Position numbers and translations under genes: made by a program. From an uncultured Muribaculaceae bacterium (GTDB lineage: Bacteria; Bacteroidota; Bacteroidia; Bacteroidales; Muribaculaceae), in contig CAKUJD010000008.1 of NCBI GenBank assembly GCA_934661195.1, forward strand, positions 1 through 64,000: a DNA stretch of 64,000 bases, read 5' to 3'. The notes below the pieces were generated by a model. That model did not search any database, had not been told where the DNA came from, and worked only from the letters and a program-made list of their open reading frames with translations. Positions 42,480 to 51,695 of this stretch are shown piece after piece. Numbering within the stretch: position 1 is the first letter of the stretch; the number at the start of each line of letters is the position of its first letter.

Positions 42480-43490
42480 TCAACTTAATCGGTCGGTTTG
42501 TAAGCCATCATACGTCTTGAACCAGGTGCAGAACTGCTTGATGCCTGTTCTGAAATTCACAAAACATATTTCTCCATAATCTCTATAAAACTTACTCATA
42601 TTTGCATGGGTGATGCTCACGTCAGCTATAGGAAGAGGCTTCTCTGAAAATATTGCCTTGCAGTTTGTTTCTTCTTGTATGAAATTAGCCAATTCTTTAA
42701 CGGTGTGAGGAGATGAACTACCTATATTATATATTTCAAACTGTCGCTTTCTTTCTAAATGTATAATGGCACTTATTGCGTTGACAACATCATCTATGTA
42801 GGTAAAGTCTCGTTTGCATAATCCGCCGCTATATAAAACTACAGGTTCTTTTTGGAGCATAGCTTTTGCAAAAATCCATGGTGCCATGTCTGGTCTTCCC
42901 CATTTTCCATAGACAGAAAAGAATCTTAAACCTGTAATTTTCATGTCAGTTGAATTTGAAACCACATAGGCTTCTAGCTCATTTTGTCTCTTAGTCATTG
43001 CATAGATGCTCTTAGGAGTATCGTTCACCATATCTTCTGATATTCCATCTTTCGGAATGATGTGATTACCATAAACACTGCTGGAACTTGCAAACACGAA
43101 ATGTTTGACGTGACATTTAGCAGCTAAATGAATGACATGCGAAAATGCTACAATATTGTTTCGGATGTAGCGTTCAGGGTGTTCTATAGAATCTCTTACA
43201 CCTGGGGATGCTGCTAGGTGAATAACAGTATGTACAGAATTAAACCAAGAAGTCAATAATGTACAATCTAAAGATAAGTCATGTTTTAAGAAAACAAATG
43301 AATCGAATTTCATCAACATACTTAAACGTTGATCTTGCAAAACATTTTGCTTTTTTTCCCCAGTCAGGTTGTCTATCCCAATAACAGTAACTCCTTGTTT
43401 TAATAAACAAAGAGTAAGGGAAAAGCCGATAAAACCAGCAACACCTGTCACAATGATTACATTTGTATTTTCTTTGATTTCAAAATCCAT
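42480..43490 (-). CDS. NAD-dependent sugar epimerase (UDP-glucuronate 4-epimerase-like)
   Basis: Extended short-chain dehydrogenase/reductase acting on a nucleotide sugar. The Rossmann motif is GVAGFIG at 16-22. The SDR catalytic pair is Tyr163 and Lys167 (SIYAMTK) with Ser residues in FASSSSVYG. The segment HLAASPGVRDSIEHPERYIRNNI resembles UDP-glucuronate 4-epimerases, so a UDP-GalA-type product is the best guess. The protein has 336 residues. Its start overlaps the preceding GT8-ATP-grasp gene by 34 bases. Base composition is AT-rich like the whole operon. Confidence 0.85.
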   Translation of the reverse strand: MDFEIKENTNVIIVTGVAGFIGFSLTLCLLKQGVTVIGIDNLTGEKKQNVLQDQRLSMLMKFDSFVFLKHDLSLDCTLLTSWFNSVHTVIHLAASPGVRDSIEHPERYIRNNIVAFSHVIHLAAKCHVKHFVFASSSSVYGNHIIPKDGISEDMVNDTPKSIYAMTKRQNELEAYVVSNSTDMKITGLRFFSVYGKWGRPDMAPWIFAKAMLQKEPVVLYSGGLCKRDFTYIDDVVNAISAIIHLERKRQFEIYNIGSSSPHTVKELANFIQEETNCKAIFSEKPLPIADVSITHANMSKFYRDYGEICFVNFRTGIKQFCTWFKTYDGLQTDRLS

Positions 43491-45310
43491 GAATTTTGCA
43501 TTTCTAATAGTTTGCCACCTAATATTGTTAAAAACTCGTCTGAGAAAGACGTTATTCTACCAGCTCCTGGCAAGAATGTCATTTCGCTAAAGTAGACCTT
43601 GTTATGAAATTCGTAAAGATCAATTCTACAGAATGGTAGTGTCTTGCCCAACTGATGTACCACATGGCGCATCTTTTCCAGCGTTGTCGGAACAGGAATG
43701 TCCAATGAGCCTTCATGTCTATTGATGAAGCCAATTTGTTTCTCCCATATGTTCGTATCATAGATAACGCTACGCTGAGTTTTATATGAATTGCTATCAT
43801 ATACAACCTGGCAATAATCAGCCTTTCCATAAAAAGCAAAGAACTTATAACAAATTACAGAACTTGAATAGTCTTTATCAGGTGCCAGATATTCTTCTGC
43901 AAACACGCATGGTGATATTCCTTTATAGTGAGGTTCAGCTGTTGTGAGTCCGAACTGTGTATTCAACTTTTTCTTATAGAAGCGCTTAATAAACTCCATA
44001 TCTAGTGACCATTTGTCTCTTACCACAATACAAGAGCCATTGTCATGATTACATTTTAAGACGAACTGCTCTGGGAGCGTATCAAAGTCTATTGCAGATA
44101 CAGTTTTCCATTCTGCATATTTTTGACACAGTATATCCTCTAGATTTAGTTTCGCTATATAATCACGGACTGCAATCTTGTCAGCAAGCATTGTCCAACT
44201 TGATGTATCGGACTCTGTTAAAAGTCTAAAGAGCATCTTGTTGAAGTTAGAACAATTCTCTTCTGTTATGTCGATTCCAAATTTTTCTTTGTACAGTATT
44301 TTAGCAAGACGGACAGGTGCAATATGACCAAGTATATTATTTCTGACAAATCTCCAGCCATCTTTAAATGTCTTAATATGTGGGAAATATAAATCCTGTT
44401 GATTACCAGCATTTATAAAGTTCATCCTTGCCTGTTCATAATTGCGTGACAGCATAAACTCAGCATCCAAACCTACACCTACTACATATCCGCATTCCAT
44501 AGTACTTCTCCAATCCTGTAAGTAATTAGATAGCATAGGGGTATCAATACCATAAGCTTTGACTGTTTTTAAGAAGTTCTTTTCTGACAATCTACTAACA
44601 GGCATATTCTTTTTAGAACAAAAGTGCAGCACCTTAGCGTTGGCAAGGTATAAAGCGCCGAATCTTATCTGGCAATTCCAACTTCCATTCAGCTCTTCAA
44701 TTTTCACACAACATGGATCTAAGTTACTTTTTGAGAGTGCTGGTTCATCTATAAAAATTCCCTTTGATACAGACAGTTGGTAATTTGAGTGCCATTGCTT
44801 ATAAAACACATGAGCAGCTTCAGAGTCCTTTGCATACATAACTCCTCCGTTGAAGTATTGTGTTATCTTATCATGTTCATATTGTAGACCTGCATTCTGT
44901 TTCAAGAAATAGTCTCTCATCGGATGATGTTTGAACAAGCAATGCCCATCTAAGACGGCAGCAATATCAGCTGATTCCTGATCAATTTCTGCTAAAGACT
45001 GTATTACCATGGTATCACAATCCAAGTATAAGAAATCACCAAAGACAATTTCTCGTAATCTAGTCTTCATTAGTCTTGAGCGTTCAACTTTCGACACAGA
45101 AGGTTCGAAGTTCTCTACGATCGTCTTATTGACAATCGAAAATATCTGTTGTCGTAGTCCGTTTAAGGTAGCATACGTTCTATCGTCACATACTAGATAT
45201 ATTGTAGAATTAGGCATGTGATGACGAGCCGACATGACTGAGATTAAACACTGTTCCCAAAACAGGTCGTTTTCGTCACTAGACAAAACATATACTATTT
45301 TCGTATTCAT
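43457..45310 (-). CDS. GT8-like glycosyltransferase fused to TupA-like ATP-grasp
   Basis: A two-domain protein of 617 residues. The start at 45310 is fixed by an ATGA overlap with the preceding GT2 gene; the frame itself opens at 45352. The N-terminal ~280 residues form a GT-A glycosyltransferase of the GT8/glycogenin type: IVYVLSSDENDLFWEQCLISVMSA, and the DxD motif DCD at 97-99 in FLYLDCDTMV. The C-terminal half, from about residue 345, is TupA-like ATP-grasp: FVLKCNHDNGSCIVVRDK, VFAEEYLAPDKDYSS and RIDLYEFHNKVYFSEMTFLPGAG. TupA-type enzymes ligate amino acids to uronic acids. The fusion suggests transfer of a sugar and amide capping on one chain (inference). Confidence 0.85.
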   Translation of the reverse strand: MNTKIVYVLSSDENDLFWEQCLISVMSARHHMPNSTIYLVCDDRTYATLNGLRQQIFSIVNKTIVENFEPSVSKVERSRLMKTRLREIVFGDFLYLDCDTMVIQSLAEIDQESADIAAVLDGHCLFKHHPMRDYFLKQNAGLQYEHDKITQYFNGGVMYAKDSEAAHVFYKQWHSNYQLSVSKGIFIDEPALSKSNLDPCCVKIEELNGSWNCQIRFGALYLANAKVLHFCSKKNMPVSRLSEKNFLKTVKAYGIDTPMLSNYLQDWRSTMECGYVVGVGLDAEFMLSRNYEQARMNFINAGNQQDLYFPHIKTFKDGWRFVRNNILGHIAPVRLAKILYKEKFGIDITEENCSNFNKMLFRLLTESDTSSWTMLADKIAVRDYIAKLNLEDILCQKYAEWKTVSAIDFDTLPEQFVLKCNHDNGSCIVVRDKWSLDMEFIKRFYKKKLNTQFGLTTAEPHYKGISPCVFAEEYLAPDKDYSSSVICYKFFAFYGKADYCQVVYDSNSYKTQRSVIYDTNIWEKQIGFINRHEGSLDIPVPTTLEKMRHVVHQLGKTLPFCRIDLYEFHNKVYFSEMTFLPGAGRITSFSDEFLTILGGKLLEMQNSWILKSKKIQM

Positions 45311-46287
45311 TTTCTCCATTCTGATAATCGTCCACTCGTTGAGCAAATCCAATTGTGTTCATCTGAATTCCAAAAACCTTCAAAGACACTTGTATTCATT
45401 GTTTCAACATTTCTGTCGAATACATCAAATTCTTCTTTGGATAGGCCATGTAAATTCTGTCTATATTTTCTTAATACACGCTCATAATATTCGCCAAGGA
45501 ACTCACAAAGAGTTTTTGGCATTTGAACTGTAGTCATGAACTCAATAGAATCCACACAGAACTTAATAGTATCTGAATATTTCTTGCCATTTTGTTTGCC
45601 ACGCATATCCGAATTTGGAGTTTGAACATAGATGTAGCCTACAACAGGCATATACACGAAGCTCTTGGCATAATAAATACATTTTAAGGTATGTACCACG
45701 TCCTCCCAATATACGTGCTCCTCATAAAAGAGATTATTCTGAATTAGGAAGTCTTTCCTGAACCATTTAGACCATGTCGCTCTTATTCTGTTTTCGTAAT
45801 GAACTGATGCTTCATAGGTAAGATATTCCAAACCAGACATTGGACCTACAGTTTTTTCGAACCATGCTTCACCATGTTTTTTACCATCCAAGCTCTCAGC
45901 TAGCGCATTAAATTGAAATACGTCCAATTCCGTTTCCCAAACTGCATTGAAAACAACATCTAGGATATTCTCTTCTAAATAATCATCAACGTCTACAAAC
46001 CACAAATATTTACCTTGTGCAGCATGAATACCGGTGTTTCGTGCAGCTCCTTGTTGTTTATTAGATTCGTGTCGAATTATTTGCATGTTGCTTATATCAT
46101 GCGATTGCTTATACTTTGTTGCTACAGCATAAGTGTTATCCTTGGAACAGTCATCGACAACGATAATTTCAAATAGTTTACCATTACATTTCTGATAAGC
46201 CTTTTGACGGACTATGGAATCTATGCAATGCTCTAAATACTGCTCAGCATTGAATGCAGGAATAACAATTGATAAGAATATCTCCAT
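45307..46287 (-). CDS. GT2 family glycosyltransferase
   Basis: Inverting GT-A glycosyltransferase of 326 residues using a nucleotide-sugar donor. The opening LSIVIPAFNAEQYLEHCIDSIVRQ is the classic GT2 signature, followed by IIVVDDCSKDNT, AARNTGIHAAQGKYLWFVDVDDYLEENIL with the DxD motif, and YWEDVVHTLKCIYYAKSF with the catalytic Glu-Asp. No membrane segment is seen, so it is a cytoplasmic peripheral enzyme. It overlaps the next gene by 4 bases (ATGA). Acceptor and donor sugar are unknown. Confidence 0.92.
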   Translation of the reverse strand: MEIFLSIVIPAFNAEQYLEHCIDSIVRQKAYQKCNGKLFEIIVVDDCSKDNTYAVATKYKQSHDISNMQIIRHESNKQQGAARNTGIHAAQGKYLWFVDVDDYLEENILDVVFNAVWETELDVFQFNALAESLDGKKHGEAWFEKTVGPMSGLEYLTYEASVHYENRIRATWSKWFRKDFLIQNNLFYEEHVYWEDVVHTLKCIYYAKSFVYMPVVGYIYVQTPNSDMRGKQNGKKYSDTIKFCVDSIEFMTTVQMPKTLCEFLGEYYERVLRKYRQNLHGLSKEEFDVFDRNVETMNTSVFEGFWNSDEHNWICSTSGRLSEWRK

Positions 46288-46291
46288 CGTA

Positions 46292-47338
46292 CTACATACT
46301 TAAGATTTTACGAATAGCAGTATCATTTCCTGGTATGAATGTCCTTTGGGCACATGAAGTATCCACCAGTTTTTTACACAAAGCAACAAACTCTACCAAA
46401 TCAATGTTAGTTGGAATTGCCTTTATATTATCAGAATTTATAGCCTTCAAATTCTGAGTTTGTTCTTTGCGTCGATAATCATCTCCAGTAATGACAGAAA
46501 TGGCTGGTATACCAAGAAAAGCCAATTCACTTAACGTGTTTCGACCGGAACGTGTTATAATTAAACATGCATCGTTGTAATAGTCAGAGGCATTAAGAAC
46601 ATGTGAATGCAGCACAACATTATTAGGGGTGTAGTTTTCGTTTATGGCATCATAAATATTTGAACTTGAACATATAATATGCATGGTGTAATCAGGCATC
46701 AAAACAGCAGCCTGCTGGCATAACTCAGCCAAGGCAATAGTAGACGCCGCAAATTGATGTCCAACATTTACAGTTCCTCCTCCCAAAACACAATATATAT
46801 TTTTGGAGGTTTTATGATAGACACTCATAATCTCTGGCCTTAATATAGTATTTGTAGAAACAAAATCTCTGTAAGTGCCGTTGTCTGTAATTTTTCGAAG
46901 ACCATGAACTATAGCCAAATCAGCACAAGCATACAACGTATTGAAATAGTCCATAGACTCTTTGTCATTCTCGTCATTTCGAACATCTGCAGGATTTAAC
47001 AAAACCGCAATTTTAATATTTGGATGCGAGATTCTTAATGAGTGAGTAAGCAAAGGTTCACCATCAATAAGCACAACGTTTGGGTTAAATGTCCTTATAG
47101 TTTGGTGAATATATTGTCCCATTTTGTTTGTTGGCAACAAGCCGATTGAGCAATAATCCATTGGAATTGCTTCTCTAATGTCTTCAAATCCGTGAGACTC
47201 CAAATATCTGTTACCCTGCAGATAACTAATACATTTTATTTCACAATCATATTTATCACGTAAAGTCTCCAACAAAGCTACACCTGAAACAACGCGTCCA
47301 AGCCCAGGGAAGCCTCTAAATATTCCAAGTATTTTCAT
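46292..47338 (-). CDS. GT-B glycosyltransferase (MurG/GT28-like)
   Basis: A 348-residue GT-B fold glycosyltransferase. The N-terminus KILGIFRGFPGLGRVVSGVAL carries a Gly-rich loop in the position of the MurG loop. The C-terminal donor-binding region is seen in IYCVLGGGTVN and ITRSGRNTLSELAFLGIPAISV, close to the GT28 pattern. The protein lacks a membrane anchor. It overlaps the preceding bifunctional gene by 4 bases and ends 4 bases before the GT2 start. The linkage it makes is unknown. Confidence 0.82.
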   Translation of the reverse strand: MKILGIFRGFPGLGRVVSGVALLETLRDKYDCEIKCISYLQGNRYLESHGFEDIREAIPMDYCSIGLLPTNKMGQYIHQTIRTFNPNVVLIDGEPLLTHSLRISHPNIKIAVLLNPADVRNDENDKESMDYFNTLYACADLAIVHGLRKITDNGTYRDFVSTNTILRPEIMSVYHKTSKNIYCVLGGGTVNVGHQFAASTIALAELCQQAAVLMPDYTMHIICSSSNIYDAINENYTPNNVVLHSHVLNASDYYNDACLIITRSGRNTLSELAFLGIPAISVITGDDYRRKEQTQNLKAINSDNIKAIPTNIDLVEFVALCKKLVDTSCAQRTFIPGNDTAIRKILSM

Positions 47339-49086
47339 GAGAGTTTAATTATCTGATTAATTTCTGATATGTAGTACCTATGAATGGATAAAGAGTCCAC
47401 AGGAAGGTATACACCTCCTTGTCTTAACAAGAAAGCATACTGGTAATATTCACTTACTTTTCCGAGTATATACTCGCTATAATCTCCATATGGATATGCA
47501 TATGATTTAATCGGTCCAAAAATAATTTCTAATCTTCTCTTTGATTCCTCAAGTTCGAACACGATTTCATCATCATTCAGTCTAAGCAATGAGCGATGAG
47601 TGACGCCATGAGAACCAATTTCCCAACCATTTTGTTGAAGTTCCAGAAGGCCATCCACATCAAGGTGCATTCTTCTTTTTTTATCTTTGAAATTCCATTT
47701 GTTTGTGTCACCCATATAGTCAGAGCATACGAACACTGTTGCTGAAAAACCATAACGATTCATTATTGGCAACGCATTATCAAGCAATCCGACATATCCA
47801 TCATCAAAAGTACAGACTATACAATTTTTTCTTTTGTAAGCTGGCCTATTCATATAATCATTCATAGAACAAAGTATGTATCCTCTACCATGTACTTGCT
47901 CTACAAAACTTTCAAATACAGATATTGGAGTTGTTATATTGTCATGACTAACTCCGTCAACATCATGCAGTGAGAGAGAAATGATGCCGTCAGGCTTCGT
48001 TACAGCTACATGATTATCGTTATTAAACTGAGATTCCCACAAATGTTTAATCACCTCTTCTGTTGTTGATGTGAAGAAAGCAGAATAGAAACTTTCATAC
48101 TTATCCAACGAGTCCTCGTCAGTAATCATGTTGTATAGCTGAGCTGCCATCTTAGACGGTTCATAGCTGGAGAATATCATTTCAGGATAAAGTTTGTTGG
48201 CCATTTCTGCCACATAACCAGTATTTGTCAAAAGAACCGGTATTCCAAGAGACATGCTATCTATCACAGAATTACCCATTCCTTCACAAATTGAACCCTG
48301 GATATAATAGTCCCACCTACCCTGTACTCTTTTGAAATCTTCTCTCTCCATGTACCCCGTGAAGGATACTATATCTGAAATCTGCATTTCATCTGCAAGA
48401 TTTTGATATTGTTCTAGAACGTCATCATCAATCTGTCCTACACATTCCAAAGTAATATCTCGATTATACGTTCGTGCATAAGATGCAACCATTCTCATCA
48501 GAAGACTGATTCCTTTCTTCTCATTCAGATGGAATGCTCCACATCCAATATGAATGTTATTCTTATTGGGGGCCTTTATTTGCTTTGAGATACGTTCTGT
48601 ATAATTAGGAATGACAACAATGTCTGTTTTATTAGGCGCGACAAGTTTTATGTTATCAGCTATTTCTCGTGACAAAGCAAACACCTTATCACACTTCTCC
48701 AAGGCATATTTGTTGTAGTGGAAATTTTCAAAATTCCACTTGCATAGGTTTGCATCAGACCCACGAAACATCAGCCAATACCCGCATCTGCTTTTTTGCG
48801 CAAGAAGCGCGGTAAAATAGCCATTGTATCCTCCTCCGAAACCTATCAGCAAGTTTCCTTCAGGTATTGTTTCTACACATCTCTTTAACAAAGATTCCTT
48901 TACTAAATCAAATCCGAGATGGTTATTGTAACCACCGTGGATAACATCTGTTTCACATATACTTGAACGACAAACTTTAACACTGTGTCCCATACTTTGA
49001 AGCAAGCATTCCAGTTGGTGACAACTATATGAAAGGCCGCCACCTGAACCTGTTGAATATTCGTTAGTTATTATAGTTATATTCAT
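47335..49086 (-). CDS. GT4-like glycosyltransferase fused to polysaccharide deacetylase
   Basis: A bifunctional 583-residue protein. Residues 1-~350 form a GT-B glycosyltransferase: SGGGLSYSCHQLECLLQSMG at the N-terminus, then VVIPNYTERI and CEGMGNSVIDSMSLGIPVLLTNTG in the donor domain with the E(x7)E-like motif. From about residue 365 a NodB/polysaccharide deacetylase domain follows: SLHDVDG, TFDDGYVG near residue 424 with the catalytic Asp pair, and GSHGVTHRSL near 488 with the zinc His residues. It would transfer and de-N-acetylate a HexNAc. It shares 4-base overlaps with both neighbouring genes. Confidence 0.88.
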   Translation of the reverse strand: MNITIITNEYSTGSGGGLSYSCHQLECLLQSMGHSVKVCRSSICETDVIHGGYNNHLGFDLVKESLLKRCVETIPEGNLLIGFGGGYNGYFTALLAQKSRCGYWLMFRGSDANLCKWNFENFHYNKYALEKCDKVFALSREIADNIKLVAPNKTDIVVIPNYTERISKQIKAPNKNNIHIGCGAFHLNEKKGISLLMRMVASYARTYNRDITLECVGQIDDDVLEQYQNLADEMQISDIVSFTGYMEREDFKRVQGRWDYYIQGSICEGMGNSVIDSMSLGIPVLLTNTGYVAEMANKLYPEMIFSSYEPSKMAAQLYNMITDEDSLDKYESFYSAFFTSTTEEVIKHLWESQFNNDNHVAVTKPDGIISLSLHDVDGVSHDNITTPISVFESFVEQVHGRGYILCSMNDYMNRPAYKRKNCIVCTFDDGYVGLLDNALPIMNRYGFSATVFVCSDYMGDTNKWNFKDKKRRMHLDVDGLLELQQNGWEIGSHGVTHRSLLRLNDDEIVFELEESKRRLEIIFGPIKSYAYPYGDYSEYILGKVSEYYQYAFLLRQGGVYLPVDSLSIHRYYISEINQIIKLS

Positions 49087-49718
49087 TGCTTCTTTCTTAT
49101 GATATATAATCGTTTTGTTCGTTTATTTTGAGGATAGCGATATGTCTCCCATGAACCAATGTCCGCATTGGGAAACAAACGTTCAATATCCTTTGAGTCA
49201 AGTCGTATTTGACAAGGGAAATTCTCGTCCTCTATAGTATAGGATGAATCGATAACTTCCAATATAAATAGAGCAGGAGTTCCTGCAATGTCGTAAAAGC
49301 CTTGCAGCTTGCGCAAATACTCTTCTTTAGTCTTTACACCATCGTCATATGCGCAATTCACTAAAACGAGTATGTCTGAAACAATAGGCGATTGAGGAAA
49401 CTCTGCGGACACTATAACATCATTCCGAGAAAACAAAGTGGCTATTTTTTCTTTTGCAACCTCGGCCATGTCAGTATCCCTTTCAAAAGCCTTTATATTT
49501 TTGAAACCCAAATGACAAAAGATGCTTGTTACATCACCTTGGCCACAACCTATTTCTACAACTCTTTGCTCTCTGTTTTCATTTTGTAAAATCTCAAACA
49601 CTTTCTTCCAATATATAGGAAAGGTTGGCTCACAGAACTGTTTGCTCCATGAACGTTGATACTTTTCCTTGATATTGTAGGAGTTGTAATTGACTAACAA
49701 CTCGTGAAGTTCTTCCAT
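49083..49718 (-). CDS. SAM-dependent methyltransferase
   Basis: Class I methyltransferase of 211 residues with the SAM-binding loop VVEIGCGQGDVTSIFCHLG at about 51-70 and the motif II-like acidic residue in IKAFERD. The substrate is unknown; in this operon it may methylate a sugar or an amino-acid substituent. It starts inside the end of the preceding radical SAM gene (25-base overlap) and overlaps the next by 4 bases. Confidence 0.85.
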   Translation of the reverse strand: MEELHELLVNYNSYNIKEKYQRSWSKQFCEPTFPIYWKKVFEILQNENREQRVVEIGCGQGDVTSIFCHLGFKNIKAFERDTDMAEVAKEKIATLFSRNDVIVSAEFPQSPIVSDILVLVNCAYDDGVKTKEEYLRKLQGFYDIAGTPALFILEVIDSSYTIEDENFPCQIRLDSKDIERLFPNADIGSWETYRYPQNKRTKRLYIIRKKQ

Positions 49719-50578
49719 ATATCGTTAAGCTGGCTTATAATCTGTTCACTATCTTTTTGGATATCTATCGGGTAAGTTTCATCCTTCATGATGCACGGCT
49801 GAGCCACAAGGTCTGGATGAATTCTTATCTCACTAAAGTTTTTGCAAGTATCAATATCCTTGTAAAAGCAAGGGGAATCAATATACAGTATAGTGGTTTC
49901 CTTGTCACCATTCTTGATGCGCCATCTGATAGCACCAGTCCCTTTGATTTTCTTCTCTATACAATACTTTTCTAATAATGGGAACACGAATTCTTTATAT
50001 GTACAGCTGTCTTCACCTCCAATCTGAGGAAGCAGTTTTAAAGGAAGTTCATGTTGCAAAGCGAAATCAATCATGTCTTCAACGTCCGTCTTGTTGGAAG
50101 TTGTTTGTATGACTGTATTAAGCCCAATGTCAATTCCAGCCGAATGCACTTGCGAAACTTTATTAACAATAGTATCCAAGCACCCATTACCAGTACTTCT
50201 TCCAAAGGATATTGGATTAACATAAGGGAATTGAATGTTAAATTTCACACGTGTGTTGCTTAACTGCTTAATCTGTTCTGGAGAAATCAGGGAAAGATTC
50301 GTTGCGCAGCTGATGTCACAATCAAGATGCTGATCAGCATACATAATCATGTCAACAAGTCTTTTGTGAAGGAAAGGTTCACCGCCACTAATGTTAAGTT
50401 CTTCGATCTTCTGTGTAGACAACACATCAATAATGCGGCAAAAGTCTTCATACCTTATTACTCTGGCTTTTGATGTTTTTGCCTGCCCCTCGTTATGGCA
50501 AAACGGACATCTATAATTGCATCCATCTGTCACTAGGACTCTAATTTTATTCCACAATAAAGTCTCCATATTATGCAA
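49694..50578 (-). CDS. Radical SAM enzyme, MoaA-like
   Basis: Radical SAM protein of 294 residues. The 4Fe-4S cluster motif is Cys20-x3-Cys24-x2-Cys27 (CNYRCPFC), with the SAM-binding ISGGEPFLH near residue 64. The chain resembles MoaA and its relatives in the core (VLVTDGCNYRCPFCHNEG). A few Cys residues near the C-terminus (IDSPCFYKDIDTCKN, AQPCIMKDE) could bind an auxiliary cluster but do not form a full SPASM. It overlaps its neighbours by 8 and 25 bases. The substrate is unknown. Confidence 0.88.
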   Translation of the reverse strand: MHNMETLLWNKIRVLVTDGCNYRCPFCHNEGQAKTSKARVIRYEDFCRIIDVLSTQKIEELNISGGEPFLHKRLVDMIMYADQHLDCDISCATNLSLISPEQIKQLSNTRVKFNIQFPYVNPISFGRSTGNGCLDTIVNKVSQVHSAGIDIGLNTVIQTTSNKTDVEDMIDFALQHELPLKLLPQIGGEDSCTYKEFVFPLLEKYCIEKKIKGTGAIRWRIKNGDKETTILYIDSPCFYKDIDTCKNFSEIRIHPDLVAQPCIMKDETYPIDIQKDSEQIISQLNDIWKNFTSC

Positions 50579-51686
50579 GAATTATTTTAGCATTATAATA
50601 TAGCTCCAGTTCATGAATTTTTTCGCCTAACAGATCACAACCGTCAGCATTATACATCTCGTTTGGAAGAATCATCACATCATTTTTTTCTGGACTAAAC
50701 TGCTCGCGAATATCTTTGTGATTGAGCAAGCCTGAAACAGAAACAGATCCACCATACAAATGGTTTTCTATCAAGTTTGTTTTCACGTTTGGTACATCTT
50801 TGAAAGCATTTGTAAAGTAATCATAACCCGATAATGGACAGATGAGATTTACGAATGTGCCTTCGGGAAGGCTCTTGATAATCTCCTTTTGTTTCTCAAT
50901 TCGCTCATCAGCATCTATAAAATATTCATTGTTCCCACCTCTGAACACATCTTTAAGAATAGGCACAGTAAATATTACATCGGGATAGTTATTCTTGACC
51001 CAAGTTATACACTCTTCGTATGTATCAATACAGGCTTGAGACAACTTCTTCAATCTAGGTTGAGACGTTGCTGTATGTTCCATTCTACGAACAAGAATCT
51101 GTCTGACTTTCTTGTTTACTCCTAGTCTATAAAGCAGTTCAAGGTCTCTCTTAATGTCATCAAGATTTCCTGTAAACATCAAAGTGCACTTATTCAATGG
51201 CGCATGCTCAAGTAAATACATAGTCCTCTCGCGTGCAGAACGTGGAATAATTGCCTCACGTTGTTCTTGCATAGTGATGAGAGACAGGTCTATACCATAA
51301 TTGGGTATTGATTTCAGAAAATCAATTTTATCTTCTTTTATATATGCTCCAGTAGTTACAGTGGTTATTTTCTTAGTGGGAAAATAGTCTGCTGCAATTT
51401 TGATGAAGTCATAGATGTCTGGATGCAAAAAAGGGTCTGTGTGGGGGGCGACAAGTACACCTGCACCCAGTCTAACATAGTTTACATTTGGGTTGATATA
51501 CTCAAATCCTTTTACCAAGTCTTCTTTGTCAATAGCTGGTATTTGGGGGTAATGACCCAAATACGAATCTGTATGAACTTTACAAAAAACACAACCTATG
51601 CCACAGTACTTACTTAAAATGGGGATATTACCGAACGTAGCTATTTCCATTCTGAATGCATCGAATTGTTCTCTATTTAGTACCAT
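50571..51686 (-). CDS. Radical SAM enzyme with DUF512-like C-terminal domain
   Basis: Radical SAM protein of 371 residues with Cys28-x3-Cys32-x2-Cys35 (CGIGCVFC). The segment YVRLGAGVLVAPHTDPFLHPD takes the place of the usual GGEP strand. The C-terminal ~80 residues, including LIENHLYGGSVSVSGLLNHKDI and VMILPNEMYNADG, resemble the DUF512 domain (pattern NxxFGxxVTVAGLLTGxD ... LLPxxML). DUF512 proteins normally carry a PDZ domain at the N-terminus; it is absent here. No reaction is known to me for this arrangement. It is part of a run of radical SAM genes with tight spacing. Confidence 0.8.
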   Translation of the reverse strand: MVLNREQFDAFRMEIATFGNIPILSKYCGIGCVFCKVHTDSYLGHYPQIPAIDKEDLVKGFEYINPNVNYVRLGAGVLVAPHTDPFLHPDIYDFIKIAADYFPTKKITTVTTGAYIKEDKIDFLKSIPNYGIDLSLITMQEQREAIIPRSARERTMYLLEHAPLNKCTLMFTGNLDDIKRDLELLYRLGVNKKVRQILVRRMEHTATSQPRLKKLSQACIDTYEECITWVKNNYPDVIFTVPILKDVFRGGNNEYFIDADERIEKQKEIIKSLPEGTFVNLICPLSGYDYFTNAFKDVPNVKTNLIENHLYGGSVSVSGLLNHKDIREQFSPEKNDVMILPNEMYNADGCDLLGEKIHELELYYNAKIILA

Positions 51687-51695
51687 AAATATATT

